A stretch of 64,000 bases of DNA from Lachnospiraceae bacterium (GTDB taxonomy: Bacteria; Bacillota; Clostridia; Lachnospirales; Lachnospiraceae): assembly GCA_024696615.1 (NCBI GenBank), contig JAILGS010000079.1:1-64000 (forward strand), given 5' to 3'. Every line of letters begins with the position of its first letter. The stretch's first letter is position 1. The position numbers and the translations under genes were made by a program. The notes below the pieces were generated by a model. That model was not told where the DNA came from and searched no databases. It was given only the letters and a program-made list of their open reading frames with translations. Positions 42,657 to 52,156 of the stretch are shown piece by piece.

Positions 42657-43343
42657 CTATGAAATCAAGATTGTATTACCATCCATCCGAAGGAACTTCA
42701 CGGTTTCTTCGGATGTTTTTATTTTGGCCTTTCCTAAGGTTGCCTCGGTAATGCCCTTTTTTAGTTCCTCCTCATAGTCCTTGCAACTAAGCAAATGCAT
42801 TACCACGTTGTCCGTATATTCCACATCCAATATGAAAGCACGCTCCCCGCTACTTCCAATCAGATATTGTAATTTTCCAAGGCCGTTGTAATCCGTGGTA
42901 ACATCCATGCGTACTCCCTCTTTTCGACTGGCAATCCGGGAATTTAAAAGTCCTTCCTTGGTGGCCTGCTGGTAGGCACGAACTAATCCCCCCGTTCCTA
43001 ATAAGGTTCCACCAAAATATCTAGTTACCACCACTAACACATTCACTAAGTTCTCCCCAAGAAGTACTTCTAACATGGGTTTTCCTGCCGTACCTCCCGG
43101 TTCTCCATCATCACTAAAGCGGCAGATATCACTACTAACCGTTCCATCCCCTAAGACGCCACCTTCCATGATATAGGCATAGCAATGATGTCGTGCATCC
43201 CAGTATGTTTTTTTCACTTGTTCAATGATTCCCAAGGCTTCCTCTTCCGTGGTCACAGAAAATACCTGACCAATAAATCGGGATTTCTTCTCTTCAATCT
43301 CCCCCTGGCCGCCTTCGTAGATGATCTTCGTTCCTTCCTTCAT
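42657..43343 (-). CDS. YigZ/IMPACT family protein
   Basis: 228 residues in two domains. The N-terminal IMPACT domain has the signature DARHHCYAYIM and SDDGEPGGTAGKPML, followed by VTRYFGGTLLGTGGLVRAY; the C-terminal part is the small ferredoxin-like domain. Family members bind ribosomal or elongation-factor-related partners, but the bacterial role is unclear. The track ORF adds 50 residues at the N-terminus; GGAAGGTGCAT before MKEGTKII sets 43343 and the length fits the family. Confidence 0.9.
   Translation of the reverse strand: MKEGTKIIYEGGQGEIEEKKSRFIGQVFSVTTEEEALGIIEQVKKTYWDARHHCYAYIMEGGVLGDGTVSSDICRFSDDGEPGGTAGKPMLEVLLGENLVNVLVVVTRYFGGTLLGTGGLVRAYQQATKEGLLNSRIASRKEGVRMDVTTDYNGLGKLQYLIGSSGERAFILDVEYTDNVVMHLLSCKDYEEELKKGITEATLGKAKIKTSEETVKFLRMDGNTILIS
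42684..42720 (+). terminator. Terminator of the PAP2 gene inside yigZ
   Basis: CATCCGAAG pairs perfectly with CTTCGGATG across a 14-nt loop and is followed by TTTTTATTTT on the plus strand. It lies entirely within the 3' coding end of the convergent yigZ gene. Confidence 0.7.
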
Positions 43344-43449
43344 ATGCACCTTCCTGTGATTGTGGTTCTTTCGATCCATTTGTACGTGGTCCCATCTTAA
43401 CATATTCTGAAAGAAAAATGTGAATTCTTTCGCGTGGACTTGATTTTTG

Positions 43450-43458
43450 TGATATAAT
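43450..43458 (+). promoter_or_regulatory. Extended -10 promoter of the PBP gene
   Basis: TGATATAAT matches the extended -10. The -35 is poor. Leader about 85 nt. Confidence 0.55.
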
Positions 43459-43549
43459 AATTTGGTATATGTCATTCTCGGGTAACTGGGCATTGACTAT
43501 CGCTAAAATCAGCCATTGAATGCGTATGAACGTGTTTTAGGAGGAATTT

Positions 43550-46246
43550 ATGAATTACAGTAAAGAACATATCGCCCGCAAGCGAAAGCGTCTGTCTTCT
43601 GTGGGAGCTCGATTTGAAAGTACATTTCGTGCCACACTGATTAAGATAGCGATTTTCGGAGTCATCTTCGTAGGAATTTGCGGATGCTCCCTGGGATTTG
43701 GTATGGTGGCAGGAATCCTCGAAAGTACACCGGAGATTGATCTGATCAATGTATCACCGACAAAATTTGCTACCAAGATCTACGACAATCAGGGACATGA
43801 GATCGAGACACTGATTGCGGAAGGTAGTAACCGTGTGTATGTACCTTTGGATCAGATCCCGGATAATTTAAAGAATGCTTTCATTGCTGTGGAGGATGAA
43901 CGTTTCTACACCCACAACGGTATTGATATGAAGGGTATCGGACGTGCAGCCTATGTTGCATTTTCTTCCGGTGATTTATCCCAGGGTGCTAGTACCATTA
44001 CGCAGCAGTTAATTAAGAATACAGTCTTTGAAGCATATAATGAAACCACCTTGGAGAAGATTAAGCGTAAGCTCCAGGAGCAGTACCTCGCCATTAATCT
44101 GGACGAGTCCATGGGAAAGGATGCCATCTTAGAGAATTATCTGAATATTATTAATTTGGGTAATGGTAACTTAGGAGTGCAGGCCGCTGCCAATAATTAC
44201 TTTAATAAGGATGTTTCTGAGTTAACCCTTTCGGAATGTGCTGTGATTGCCGGTATTACCAAGAATCCTAGTGGTTATAATCCGGTGAAGCATCCGGATA
44301 AGAACAGGGATCGTCAGGAAATCGTATTATTAGATATGTATGAACAGGGCTATATCACCAAGGAGCAGTATGAGGAAGCCTTAAATGATAAGGTCTATGA
44401 TCGAATTCAGGATATTCATTTAGTAACCGGGGGCAATTCCGTATATACCTATTATACGGATGCACTGATTGAAGTATTATTGCATGACCTTCAGGAGCAG
44501 CTTGGATATTCAGAGAATCAGGCCACTACCTTACTCTATAGTGGCGGTTTATCCATCCATACGGCACAGGATAGTACCATGCAAAAGATTGCAGAGGATA
44601 TCTTAAATGATCCGAAGAATTATCCGGAGAATACCCAGTATTCCATCTCCTTAAATCTCACCGTGGTGGATCAGGAAAAGAAATCCCGCTATTATACTCA
44701 CCAGAACATGCTTCGCTATTTTCAGGAAGTGGTGGGGGATAAGAATTATGAACTTCTTTATTCTGATGAAGAAGAAGCTAGCGCAGCCATTGAAGAATAT
44801 AAGAAATATTTAGAAGAAACCATGGGATATGAAATCATCTATGAGTCTGAATATTATGTCATTCAGCCACAGATTTCCTTCACCTTAATGGATCAGCATA
44901 CCGGAGAAGTCAAAGTCATCGTGGGTGGTCGTGGTGAGAAGGAAACCAGCCGTTCCATGAACCGTGCAACCAATACGTATCGTTCCCCAGGTTCTACCAT
45001 TAAGCCACTTGTAACCTATGGACCTGCTTTGGATACGGGAACAGCAACCCTTGCAACGGTATATGATGATTGTCCATATTATTATTCCGATGGTGGTCAG
45101 TTGGTTACCAACTGGGATAAGAAATACCGTGGATTAATGACCATGCGAGAAGCTCTGTATCGTTCCCAGAACGTTCCAGCCGTAAAATGTTTAGCTTCCA
45201 TCACTCCTTCCGTGGGTGTGGAATATTTAGTGAATTTTGGTATTTCTTCCGTTGTTACACCGGAGAATGCGATTAACGGCCTTCATGATGCCGTAGAATC
45301 CGTTACTTTGGGTGGTATGACACTGGGTGTATATAATATTGATATGTGTGCAGCCTATGCTACCTATGCGAACGAAGGTGTTTATACCAAGCCGGTATAT
45401 TACACCAAGGTCTATGACCATGATGGCAACCTCTTACTGGATAATACAACACCGGATACCCGACAGGTGGTGAAGTCTTCCACTGCATGGTTAATGACCA
45501 ATGCCATGACTTCCGTAATCACACAGGGTACTGGTGGTAAGGCTAGAGTAGCCGGAATGGATGTAGCCGGTAAAACCGGTACTTCCAACTCCGATGGTGA
45601 CTTATGGTTCGTGGGTTATACCCCATACTATACCGCTGCCATCTGGACCGGATATGATGATGATGCTTCCCGAAGCGTCTACAAGAAAGTGGATCATACC
45701 GCATTATGGGGTGAGATCATGAATAAGATTCATGAAGAGCTTCCGAATGCCACCTTCCCATCCATGCCGGATGATGTGGTGCAGTTAACGGTATGTTCTC
45801 AGTCAGGAATGCTTCCTGGAGAGTACTGTTCCATGGATGAACGTGGAGAACTCTTTATTACCGAATATTTTGCCAAGGATAATCAGCCGGAAGAAACCTG
45901 TACCGCACATGGTCTTTATAATATCTGTGCTGAAACCGGTAAATTGTCCGTCGGTACCTGTCCTGCCACCGTTCGTGTCATGGTCAGACGTCCACCGAAC
46001 AATACCAAGGTTCCAGAGGATTTAAGTGCCTATGAAGGAAAGGTGGACTTCACCGTTCCGGATGCGGCTTGGACCGTGGATTATGAACTGGCAACGGCAG
46101 TATGTCCTGTGCATGGTGCTTGGTACTTAGAGGCCTTAGGCATTACGCCGAATACAGAATCGCCTGGTATCGATGAAATCGAAGGATTAACCGATGAATT
46201 ATTACAGAATGGAATTTCTGGAGGGGGTGGCGACGAGGATGAGTAA
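43550..46246 (+). CDS. Class A penicillin-binding protein (PBP1A-type)
   Basis: 898-residue bifunctional peptidoglycan synthase. A short basic cytoplasmic head, one membrane helix at about 29-52, a GT51 transglycosylase domain (VEDERFYTHNGID with catalytic Glu, QGASTITQQLIKN) and then a transpeptidase domain with SPGSTIKPL (nucleophile Ser), SQN and KTGTS motifs. A Cys-containing C-terminal tail (CSQSGMLPGEYC, CTAHGLYNIC) follows, then a Gly/Asp/Glu-rich end. AGGAGGAATTT precedes the ATG. Monocistronic with a strong terminator. Confidence 0.95.
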   Translation: MNYSKEHIARKRKRLSSVGARFESTFRATLIKIAIFGVIFVGICGCSLGFGMVAGILESTPEIDLINVSPTKFATKIYDNQGHEIETLIAEGSNRVYVPLDQIPDNLKNAFIAVEDERFYTHNGIDMKGIGRAAYVAFSSGDLSQGASTITQQLIKNTVFEAYNETTLEKIKRKLQEQYLAINLDESMGKDAILENYLNIINLGNGNLGVQAAANNYFNKDVSELTLSECAVIAGITKNPSGYNPVKHPDKNRDRQEIVLLDMYEQGYITKEQYEEALNDKVYDRIQDIHLVTGGNSVYTYYTDALIEVLLHDLQEQLGYSENQATTLLYSGGLSIHTAQDSTMQKIAEDILNDPKNYPENTQYSISLNLTVVDQEKKSRYYTHQNMLRYFQEVVGDKNYELLYSDEEEASAAIEEYKKYLEETMGYEIIYESEYYVIQPQISFTLMDQHTGEVKVIVGGRGEKETSRSMNRATNTYRSPGSTIKPLVTYGPALDTGTATLATVYDDCPYYYSDGGQLVTNWDKKYRGLMTMREALYRSQNVPAVKCLASITPSVGVEYLVNFGISSVVTPENAINGLHDAVESVTLGGMTLGVYNIDMCAAYATYANEGVYTKPVYYTKVYDHDGNLLLDNTTPDTRQVVKSSTAWLMTNAMTSVITQGTGGKARVAGMDVAGKTGTSNSDGDLWFVGYTPYYTAAIWTGYDDDASRSVYKKVDHTALWGEIMNKIHEELPNATFPSMPDDVVQLTVCSQSGMLPGEYCSMDERGELFITEYFAKDNQPEETCTAHGLYNICAETGKLSVGTCPATVRVMVRRPPNNTKVPEDLSAYEGKVDFTVPDAAWTVDYELATAVCPVHGAWYLEALGITPNTESPGIDEIEGLTDELLQNGISGGGGDEDE

Positions 46247-46274
46247 TCCTCCCCCCTTCTAGAAAGGTAAAAAA

Positions 46275-46302
46275 AGCACATCACGAAAGTGATGTGCTTT
46301 TT
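46275..46302. terminator. Bidirectional terminator between PBP and ilvE
   Basis: AGCACATCAC-GAAA-GTGATGTGCT is a perfect 10-bp stem with T5 on the plus and T7 on the minus side. Confidence 0.9.
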
Positions 46303-46369
46303 CGATTCTCCCCATTCCTTGGGGAGGAATAGACTTGATTGGTTCGTACTTACATTTTCTCCGAATGAG

Positions 46370-47398
46370 TTAACCTTCGATTACCTTAACCCAGCCTTCT
46401 GGTCCAGCAATCTTACCCTGCTGAATACCAACTAAGGTCTCATATAACTTCTTGGTTACAGGGCCCATCTCATCCATACCTGCAGGGATGTTAATGGTCT
46501 TGCCATGATCATCGATTCTACCGATTGGAGAAATTACAGCTGCAGTTCCGCAAAGTCCTGCTTCAGCAAATTCAGAAACCTCTGTTAAAGGAACCTTACG
46601 CTCCTCTACTTCCATACCAAGCATTTCCTTCGCAACATAGCATAAAGAACGTCTTGTGATAGATGGAAGAATGGAATCGGACTTTGGAGTAACCAACTTA
46701 CCATCCTTGGTAATGAAGATGAAGTTCGCTCCACCGGTCTCTTCTACATAAGTACGGGTTGCTGCATCCAGATACATGTTCTCTGCATAACCTTCCTTAT
46801 GAGCATCTACGATTGCATGAAGACTCATGGCATAATTTAAACCAGCCTTGATATGACCGGTTCCATGTGGTGCTGCACGGTCAAAATCGGTTACACGAAT
46901 CACGATTGGCTTAGCGCCGCCCTTGAAGTATGGTCCTACGGGAGTTACTAAAATACGGAATTCATACTCCTCTGCAGGCTTAACACCGATTACGGCATTG
47001 CTACCAAACATATATGGACGAATATATAAGGTTGCTCCAGAACCAAATGGAGGAACCCAAGCTGCATTAGCCTTAACAGTCTTAATCACAGCCTCAACAA
47101 ATTTATCTTCAGGGAATACTGGCATCTCCAGTCTACGGCAGGAATCAGCCATTCTTGCAGCATTTAAGTCCGGACGGAAGCATACGATCTTGCCATCCTC
47201 CGTAGTATATGCCTTTAAACCTTCAAAACAGGTCTGTGCATACTGAAATACACCAGCACACTCGTTAATGGTAACATTGGACTCTGTGGTCAGTTCTCCT
47301 TCATCCCATGCACCATTCTTATAATGTGCTACAAAGCGGTAATCTGTTGGCATATAACCAAATCCCAGATTAGCCCAGTCAATATTTTTCTTTTCCAT
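46370..47398 (-). CDS. ilvE: Branched-chain amino acid aminotransferase
   Basis: 342-residue fold-type IV PLP enzyme for the last step of valine, leucine and isoleucine synthesis. The PLP Lys is in GTGHIKAGLNYA; other family segments are CFEGLKAY, GSGATLYIRPYMFGS, ETGGANFIF and CGTAAVISPIG. AGGAAGTATTTTTTT precedes the ATG. A promoter with TTGACG-17-TATCAT lies 90 bp upstream. The leader has two small hairpins but no T-box or other known leucine/valine leader was recognised. Confidence 0.96.
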   Translation of the reverse strand: MEKKNIDWANLGFGYMPTDYRFVAHYKNGAWDEGELTTESNVTINECAGVFQYAQTCFEGLKAYTTEDGKIVCFRPDLNAARMADSCRRLEMPVFPEDKFVEAVIKTVKANAAWVPPFGSGATLYIRPYMFGSNAVIGVKPAEEYEFRILVTPVGPYFKGGAKPIVIRVTDFDRAAPHGTGHIKAGLNYAMSLHAIVDAHKEGYAENMYLDAATRTYVEETGGANFIFITKDGKLVTPKSDSILPSITRRSLCYVAKEMLGMEVEERKVPLTEVSEFAEAGLCGTAAVISPIGRIDDHGKTINIPAGMDEMGPVTKKLYETLVGIQQGKIAGPEGWVKVIEG

Positions 47399-47487
47399 AA
47401 AAAAATACTTCCTTTCCTGATATTATGCTCGATTCGAAGCATCTCCCCCCATAAGGAGAACATGTACTGATGAACACGCTAAAATCA

Positions 47488-47516
47488 ATGATAAACCCGC
47501 ATTTTTTTATCGTCAA
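47488..47516 (-). promoter_or_regulatory. Sigma-A promoter of ilvE
   Basis: TTGACG-17 bp-TATCAT on the minus strand, giving a leader of about 80 nt with hairpins TCTCC-N7-GGAGA and ATGCT-N8-AGCAT. Confidence 0.72.
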
Positions 47517-47688
47517 GAGACAAATCAGAAAAACTTTAACATTTTTCCTTATTTTCTTGCATCTTTCCATGAACGTCTTGGCAAATGTGTATTCTTTATG
47601 ACCAAGATTGAATTTTATAATCATATATGATACATTAAAACATGTAAAAATCGACCAATTCATTTGGTCAGAATCGGGGAGGAAAAAG

Positions 47689-48561
47689 ATGAATAACGAT
47701 TATTCTAACGAGAATGAGTCCTATGATCCTTATAGCAGTATTTATGACGGATCCGATAGCTCAAATGATTACATGACCTATGGTTCTGAAGAATATCAGA
47801 ATCGTATGGCGAATCGTATGGAGAATTCCATGTTGGATGCCATGGAGATGCAGCGAAGCGCAGTAAAGGAAGGGGTAATTTACAAGACCACTGCTGCCGC
47901 AAGACCACGTGCAATTAGTGAGGACCTGTTAGCACAGTCCTTTATCTTTATGGCGATTGCACTGATTGTCACTTCCATCAGCGCCATGGTTACCTTAAAT
48001 AGTCCGAATCTGATGTATCATTTATTTTCAGGCAATGCCTTCTTTATCCTGTTATTGGCAGAAATTGGCATTGTACTGATCTCTAATTACACGGTTGCGA
48101 AGAATATGGTGGTTCCATCCGCCGTTCTCTTTACCCTGTATGCAGTCATTAATGGTATTACCTTAAGCGTGATTTTCTTAGTATATACTGCAGCTTCCAT
48201 TCTTGGTTGTTTTATTTCTGCAGCAGTAATGTTTGCCGTAATGGCAGTATATGGCTTAACCACCAAGAGAGATTTAACCACCATGGGTTCCTATCTCATC
48301 ATGGGCTTAGTGGGAATTATCATCGCTGGCGTTGTGAATATGTTCCTGGGTAATTCCACTTTAGAGATTGCCATCTCCGCCATCGGCTGTATCATCTTCG
48401 TGGGCTTAACCGCTTATGATGTACAGAAGATTAAGAACATGGCAGCTTACGCACCAATTGAGAATACCACCACCCTGGCTTTAATGGGTGCCATGGAAAT
48501 CTACTTGGATTTCATTAATTTATTCTTAAAGTTATTACGCCTCTTTGGAAAGCGCAGATAA
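47689..48561 (+). CDS. BI-1/YccA family membrane protein
   Basis: 290 residues. A hydrophilic N-terminal head of about 85 residues, rich in Asn, Ser, Tyr and Met, precedes seven membrane helices. The C-terminal segment MEIYLDFINLFLKLLRLFG is a family hallmark. Bacterial BI-1 proteins are proton-sensitive calcium leak channels or FtsH-modulating proteins. The track ORF starts 27 codons upstream; GGGGAGGAAAAAG sets 47689. It is convergent with the methyltransferase gene, with a terminator inside that gene. Confidence 0.9.
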   Translation: MNNDYSNENESYDPYSSIYDGSDSSNDYMTYGSEEYQNRMANRMENSMLDAMEMQRSAVKEGVIYKTTAAARPRAISEDLLAQSFIFMAIALIVTSISAMVTLNSPNLMYHLFSGNAFFILLLAEIGIVLISNYTVAKNMVVPSAVLFTLYAVINGITLSVIFLVYTAASILGCFISAAVMFAVMAVYGLTTKRDLTTMGSYLIMGLVGIIIAGVVNMFLGNSTLEIAISAIGCIIFVGLTAYDVQKIKNMAAYAPIENTTTLALMGAMEIYLDFINLFLKLLRLFGKRR

Positions 48562-48572
48562 TGGAATAAAAC

Positions 48573-49379
48573 TTATTGCATGACCACATCGACCAGATGT
48601 CCGCCAGCTCCTAAAAGCTCCGGGCATCTGGCCATTTTTTTCTGATAAGAAAGAAACATGGCAAATGTTTCTTCATCCATCTCCTTTAACACCGGTCGCA
48701 TCAGATTCGCCGGTCCATCCGGACTGAAAATATCCACCCGTTTTGCTCCCACCGCCTGATTCAGGGCGTCAATATCTGCAAGTCTCACGTAATCATACAG
48801 ATCTTCCGGAGCATTCTTCACATGAAAGTCCTTATCAATCTTTCCACTAGCCATTGACTCAAGGAGATGCCCCTCCTTAAATCCATAGGTTAAGATGCTA
48901 TATTCATTCATCACATAGGCCACGTAGATTCTTCCGGAAGGCTTGGTCACTCGCATGGCTTCCCGTAATACCAGTTCTTTCTCCTCTTTTTGAAACAAAT
49001 GATACATAGGCCCAAAGATTAAGGTCACATCATAGAACTTCTCGGGGTAACGCTTTGGATATAGGGCAATTTCCCTGGCATCTCCCTGGTAAGCCTTCAC
49101 TTCCACCCCTTCTTCTTTGGCATGCTGCTTTAACCTTCCTAAATTGTGATTCACATATTCCATGGCCGTCACTTCATGTCCTTCCCTCGCCAAGGCGATG
49201 GAATAAGCTCCCGTACCGGCTCCCAAATCTAAAATCTTTAGCGGGCGATTTTGTTTCCTACAATATTCCATGAGAAAAAACATGGTCACTTCATATTCCA
49301 CGATTCCATGCCGCGCCTTCAGACGCTTATCCTCATTAAATTTATTATAATAATCCACCAGATTATCGAACTTTCCCAT
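48573..49379 (-). CDS. Class I SAM-dependent methyltransferase
   Basis: 268 residues with the SAM-binding motif I LDLGAGTGAYSIALA, motif II acidic end near VTAMEYV, and VTLIFGPMYHLF as motif IV. The substrate is unknown; the sequence resembles small-molecule methyltransferases of the UbiE/COQ5 kind. No neighbour gives a clue. Convergent with the BI-1 gene (11 bp between stops). Confidence 0.85.
   Translation of the reverse strand: MGKFDNLVDYYNKFNEDKRLKARHGIVEYEVTMFFLMEYCRKQNRPLKILDLGAGTGAYSIALAREGHEVTAMEYVNHNLGRLKQHAKEEGVEVKAYQGDAREIALYPKRYPEKFYDVTLIFGPMYHLFQKEEKELVLREAMRVTKPSGRIYVAYVMNEYSILTYGFKEGHLLESMASGKIDKDFHVKNAPEDLYDYVRLADIDALNQAVGAKRVDIFSPDGPANLMRPVLKEMDEETFAMFLSYQKKMARCPELLGAGGHLVDVVMQ
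48593..48641 (+). terminator. Terminator of the BI-1 gene inside the methyltransferase gene
   Basis: CCAGATG and CATCTGG close a stem, with an inner AGCT-AGCT hairpin, followed by GCCATTTTTTT on the plus strand. It lies in the 3' coding end of the convergent methyltransferase gene. Confidence 0.6.
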
Positions 49380-49420
49380 TCTGCCTCCTACGTTCTAAAA
49401 TAAGATATCCCAATAACAGG

Positions 49421-49446
49421 AAAAAGGCGATGCCTTGGCACCGCCC
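49421..49446 (-). terminator. Terminator after yajC
   Basis: GGCG-GT-GCC-AA-GGC-AT-CGCC stem read on the minus strand followed by TTTTTCC; it lies about 55 bp downstream of the yajC stop codon. Confidence 0.7.
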
Positions 49447-49500
49447 CCGTACGTATACGTCCTTATTACAATCTTTCCGGTTATTCCTTCCAAGCCACTC

Positions 49501-49806
49501 TTACTCTGGCTTTTCCACTTCCACAATTGCGGACTTCTGCATTGGAATACGGCAATTCTTATTATTACCAAATTCTACGATCACCGTATCATCGGCAATG
49601 CTTACGATGTTTCCATAGAATCCGCTGGAAGTCAGTACATAATCTCCCACATTCAAAGATTCCATCAAAGAATTCATCTTCTCCTGCTGCTTCTTCTGTG
49701 GACGAATCGTCATAAAATACATCATTACAAAAATTACCACAAGGTACATAACGATTACAAGGATGGGATTCATCGTTCCCTGCTGTGCTGCATCTAATAA
49801 AATCAT
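49501..49806 (-). CDS. yajC: Preprotein translocase subunit YajC
   Basis: 101 residues with one membrane helix (PILVIVMYLVVIFVMMYF), then the family IRPQKKQQ and the cytosolic domain LNVGDYVLTSSGFYGNIVSI. YajC associates with SecDF and the Sec channel. The AGGAGGAGAAAAG site precedes the ATG. It lies 65 bp behind tgt on the same strand, a very common pairing. The secD/secF genes that usually follow are absent; a terminator and the methyltransferase gene come next. Confidence 0.94.
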   Translation of the reverse strand: MILLDAAQQGTMNPILVIVMYLVVIFVMMYFMTIRPQKKQQEKMNSLMESLNVGDYVLTSSGFYGNIVSIADDTVIVEFGNNKNCRIPMQKSAIVEVEKPE

Positions 49807-49871
49807 CTTTTCTCCTCCTCAGAGTTATTTCTTTCTGTATTACTATATCGAAAAAAAAACAAATATGCAAG

Positions 49872-51011
49872 TTACTCTCCATAAGTCTTTAAAAGTTCCA
49901 GACGCTCCGCCTTAAACTCCTTATAACGTCCGGCATCCAATGCTCCTCGAATATCTTCCATCAAGTGGTTATAGAAATATAGATTATGCAATACTAAAAA
50001 ACGCATTCCTAACATTTCCTTGGCCTTTAACAGATGTCTTACATAGGAGCGGGAATATCTGCGACATACAGGGCACTGACATCCCTCTTCAATTGGTCTG
50101 GAATCCGTCTCATACTTAGCATTCTGCAGATTCATCTTGCCAAATCTTGTATAGGCATGTCCATGACGGCCATTTCTACTTGGATATACACAGTCGAAGA
50201 AATCAATTCCCCGATCCACGGCTTCTAAGATATTGGCCGGAGTACCCACACCCATTAGATAGGTTGGCTTATCCTTAGGAAGGTATGGCACCGTACTTTC
50301 AATGATGCGATACATCTCCTCATGGCTTTCTCCCACTGCAAGTCCGCCCAGGGCATAACCATCTAAATCCATCTCAGAAATCTTCTTGGCATGCTCAATA
50401 CGAATATCTTCAAAAGTTCCTCCCTGATTAATTCCAAAGAGTAACTGCTCTTTATTCACGGTGTCTTCGAGGGAATTTAATCGAGCCATCTCCCGCTTAC
50501 ACCGCTCCAACCAACGAGTGGTACGATCCACACTTTGCTGCATATATTCCCTGGTACATGGGTGGGGTGCACATTCATCAAATGCCATGGCAATGGTGGA
50601 ACCAAGATTGGACTGGATCTGCATACTTTCCTCCGGTCCCATAAAGATCTTGCGTCCATCCACATGGGAATTAAAATAAACACCCTCTTCTTTGATTTTT
50701 CGAAGTCCTGCTAAGGAAAATACCTGAAATCCACCGGAATCCGTAAGAATTGGTTTCTTCCAGGACATAAACTCATGTAATCCGCCCATCTGCTTTACAA
50801 TCCCATCTCCCGGGCGAACATGGAGATGATAGGTATTAGAAAGCTGTACCTGCGTTCCGATCGCTTCTAAATCCTCCGTGGATACGGCTCCCTTAATGGC
50901 ACCAATCGTGCCCACATTCATAAATACGGGAGTTTCAATAACGCCATGCACCGTAGTAAAACGACCGCGCTTAGCCTCTCCCTCAGTTTTTAACAATTCA
51001 TATTTTGCCAT
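49872..51011 (-). CDS. tgt: tRNA-guanine transglycosylase
   Basis: 379-residue enzyme inserting a queuine precursor (preQ1) at position 34 of GUN-anticodon tRNAs. Visible are the base-binding TDSGGFQVFSL, the nucleophile region FFDCVYPSRNGRHG and the zinc site CQCPVCRRYSRSYVRHL with a later His in VLHNLYFYN. Genes for queuosine precursor synthesis are not in the window. Upstream partner of yajC, 30 bp downstream of aroC. Confidence 0.97.
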   Translation of the reverse strand: MAKYELLKTEGEAKRGRFTTVHGVIETPVFMNVGTIGAIKGAVSTEDLEAIGTQVQLSNTYHLHVRPGDGIVKQMGGLHEFMSWKKPILTDSGGFQVFSLAGLRKIKEEGVYFNSHVDGRKIFMGPEESMQIQSNLGSTIAMAFDECAPHPCTREYMQQSVDRTTRWLERCKREMARLNSLEDTVNKEQLLFGINQGGTFEDIRIEHAKKISEMDLDGYALGGLAVGESHEEMYRIIESTVPYLPKDKPTYLMGVGTPANILEAVDRGIDFFDCVYPSRNGRHGHAYTRFGKMNLQNAKYETDSRPIEEGCQCPVCRRYSRSYVRHLLKAKEMLGMRFLVLHNLYFYNHLMEDIRGALDAGRYKEFKAERLELLKTYGE

Positions 51012-51041
51012 GTAACTTACACCTTTAGCTTCATTTATCGA

Positions 51042-52142
51042 CTATCGACCATAAAAGTCCTTAATACGATCTGCTCTGGCGCTCATATTCACTAATAATT
51101 CGTCCAGAATCACTGCTGCAGCCATGCATTCCACAACCACCACGGCTCTTGGAACGATCATTGGATCATGGCGTCCTTTAATGGATACTTCAATCTCTTC
51201 GCCGGATCGATTCACCGTCTGCTGTGGTCTTGCAATGGATGGTGTTGGCTTAAATGCGGCACGGAATACAATCTGATCCCCGTCCGTCATCCCACCAAGA
51301 ATTCCACCTGCTGCATTGGTTTCCTTCACCACGGCCCCATCCTTCATACGGAACACATCATTATTCTGACTTCCCGTACTTCTTGCGGCAGCAAATCCAC
51401 AACCAACTTCAAATCCCTTCACTGCTCCGATGGAGACAATGGCCTTGGCTAAATTCGCATCCACCTTATCAAAAACAGGTTCTCCAAGTCCCGCCGGAAC
51501 CCCGTCAATACGACATTCCACAATTCCACCGATGGAATCATGTTCCTTTAATTTCTGATCCGCAAGTGCCATTACACGCTCAGCAGCCTTGGCATCCGGC
51601 ATATAGAAGGCATTATTCTCACATTCTGCAAGATCCATGCAACTCTCATCCACAGCGATGCCACCGATTTCTTTCGCATAGGCACATACGCTAATTCCTA
51701 AAAACTCCAACACCTTCATGGCAACTGCACCAGCAGCCACTCTGGCGATGGTCTCACGACCGGAGGAACGTCCGCCACCACGGTAATCCCGGAATCCATA
51801 CTTCTCATCAAAGGTATAATCCGCATGTCCCGGACGATAATAGGTAGAAATTTCTGAATAATCATGGGAACGCTGATCCGTATTCATCACTACTAAAGAG
51901 ATGGGAGTTCCTGTGGTTTTTCCTTCAAAGACACCGGAAAGGATCGTCACTTCATCCGCCTCTTTTCGTGGAGTGGTAAAACGACTCTGTCCTGGCTTTC
52001 TACGATTTAAGAATTTCTGAATATCCTCTTCACATAAACAAACCCCTGCGGGGCATCCATCTACTACAACTCCAATGCCCTTTCCATGGGATTCTCCCCA
52101 TGTGGTCATTCGAAAGATCGATCCAAATGTTGATCCTGCCAT
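51042..52142 (-). CDS. aroC: Chorismate synthase
   Basis: Last step of the shikimate pathway, with FMN as cofactor. 366 residues with all family signatures: [13 protein letters not shown] near the start, [23 protein letters not shown] in the middle and [20 protein letters not shown]. It lies between the GNAT gene (14 bp) and tgt (30 bp), with no other aro genes nearby. Confidence 0.97.
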   Translation of the reverse strand: MAGSTFGSIFRMTTWGESHGKGIGVVVDGCPAGVCLCEEDIQKFLNRRKPGQSRFTTPRKEADEVTILSGVFEGKTTGTPISLVVMNTDQRSHDYSEISTYYRPGHADYTFDEKYGFRDYRGGGRSSGRETIARVAAGAVAMKVLEFLGISVCAYAKEIGGIAVDESCMDLAECENNAFYMPDAKAAERVMALADQKLKEHDSIGGIVECRIDGVPAGLGEPVFDKVDANLAKAIVSIGAVKGFEVGCGFAAARSTGSQNNDVFRMKDGAVVKETNAAGGILGGMTDGDQIVFRAAFKPTPSIARPQQTVNRSGEEIEVSIKGRHDPMIVPRAVVVVECMAAAVILDELLVNMSARADRIKDFYGR

Positions 52143-52156
52143 AATCTACCTGCTTC

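Noticed and set aside
47379-47663. 94-codon minus-strand ORF upstream of ilvE
   Set aside because: It spans the ilvE promoter, has no ribosome binding site and resembles no protein.
50461-51694. Plus-strand ORFs antisense to tgt and aroC
   Set aside because: Both minus-strand genes have full family signatures; the plus-strand frames have none.
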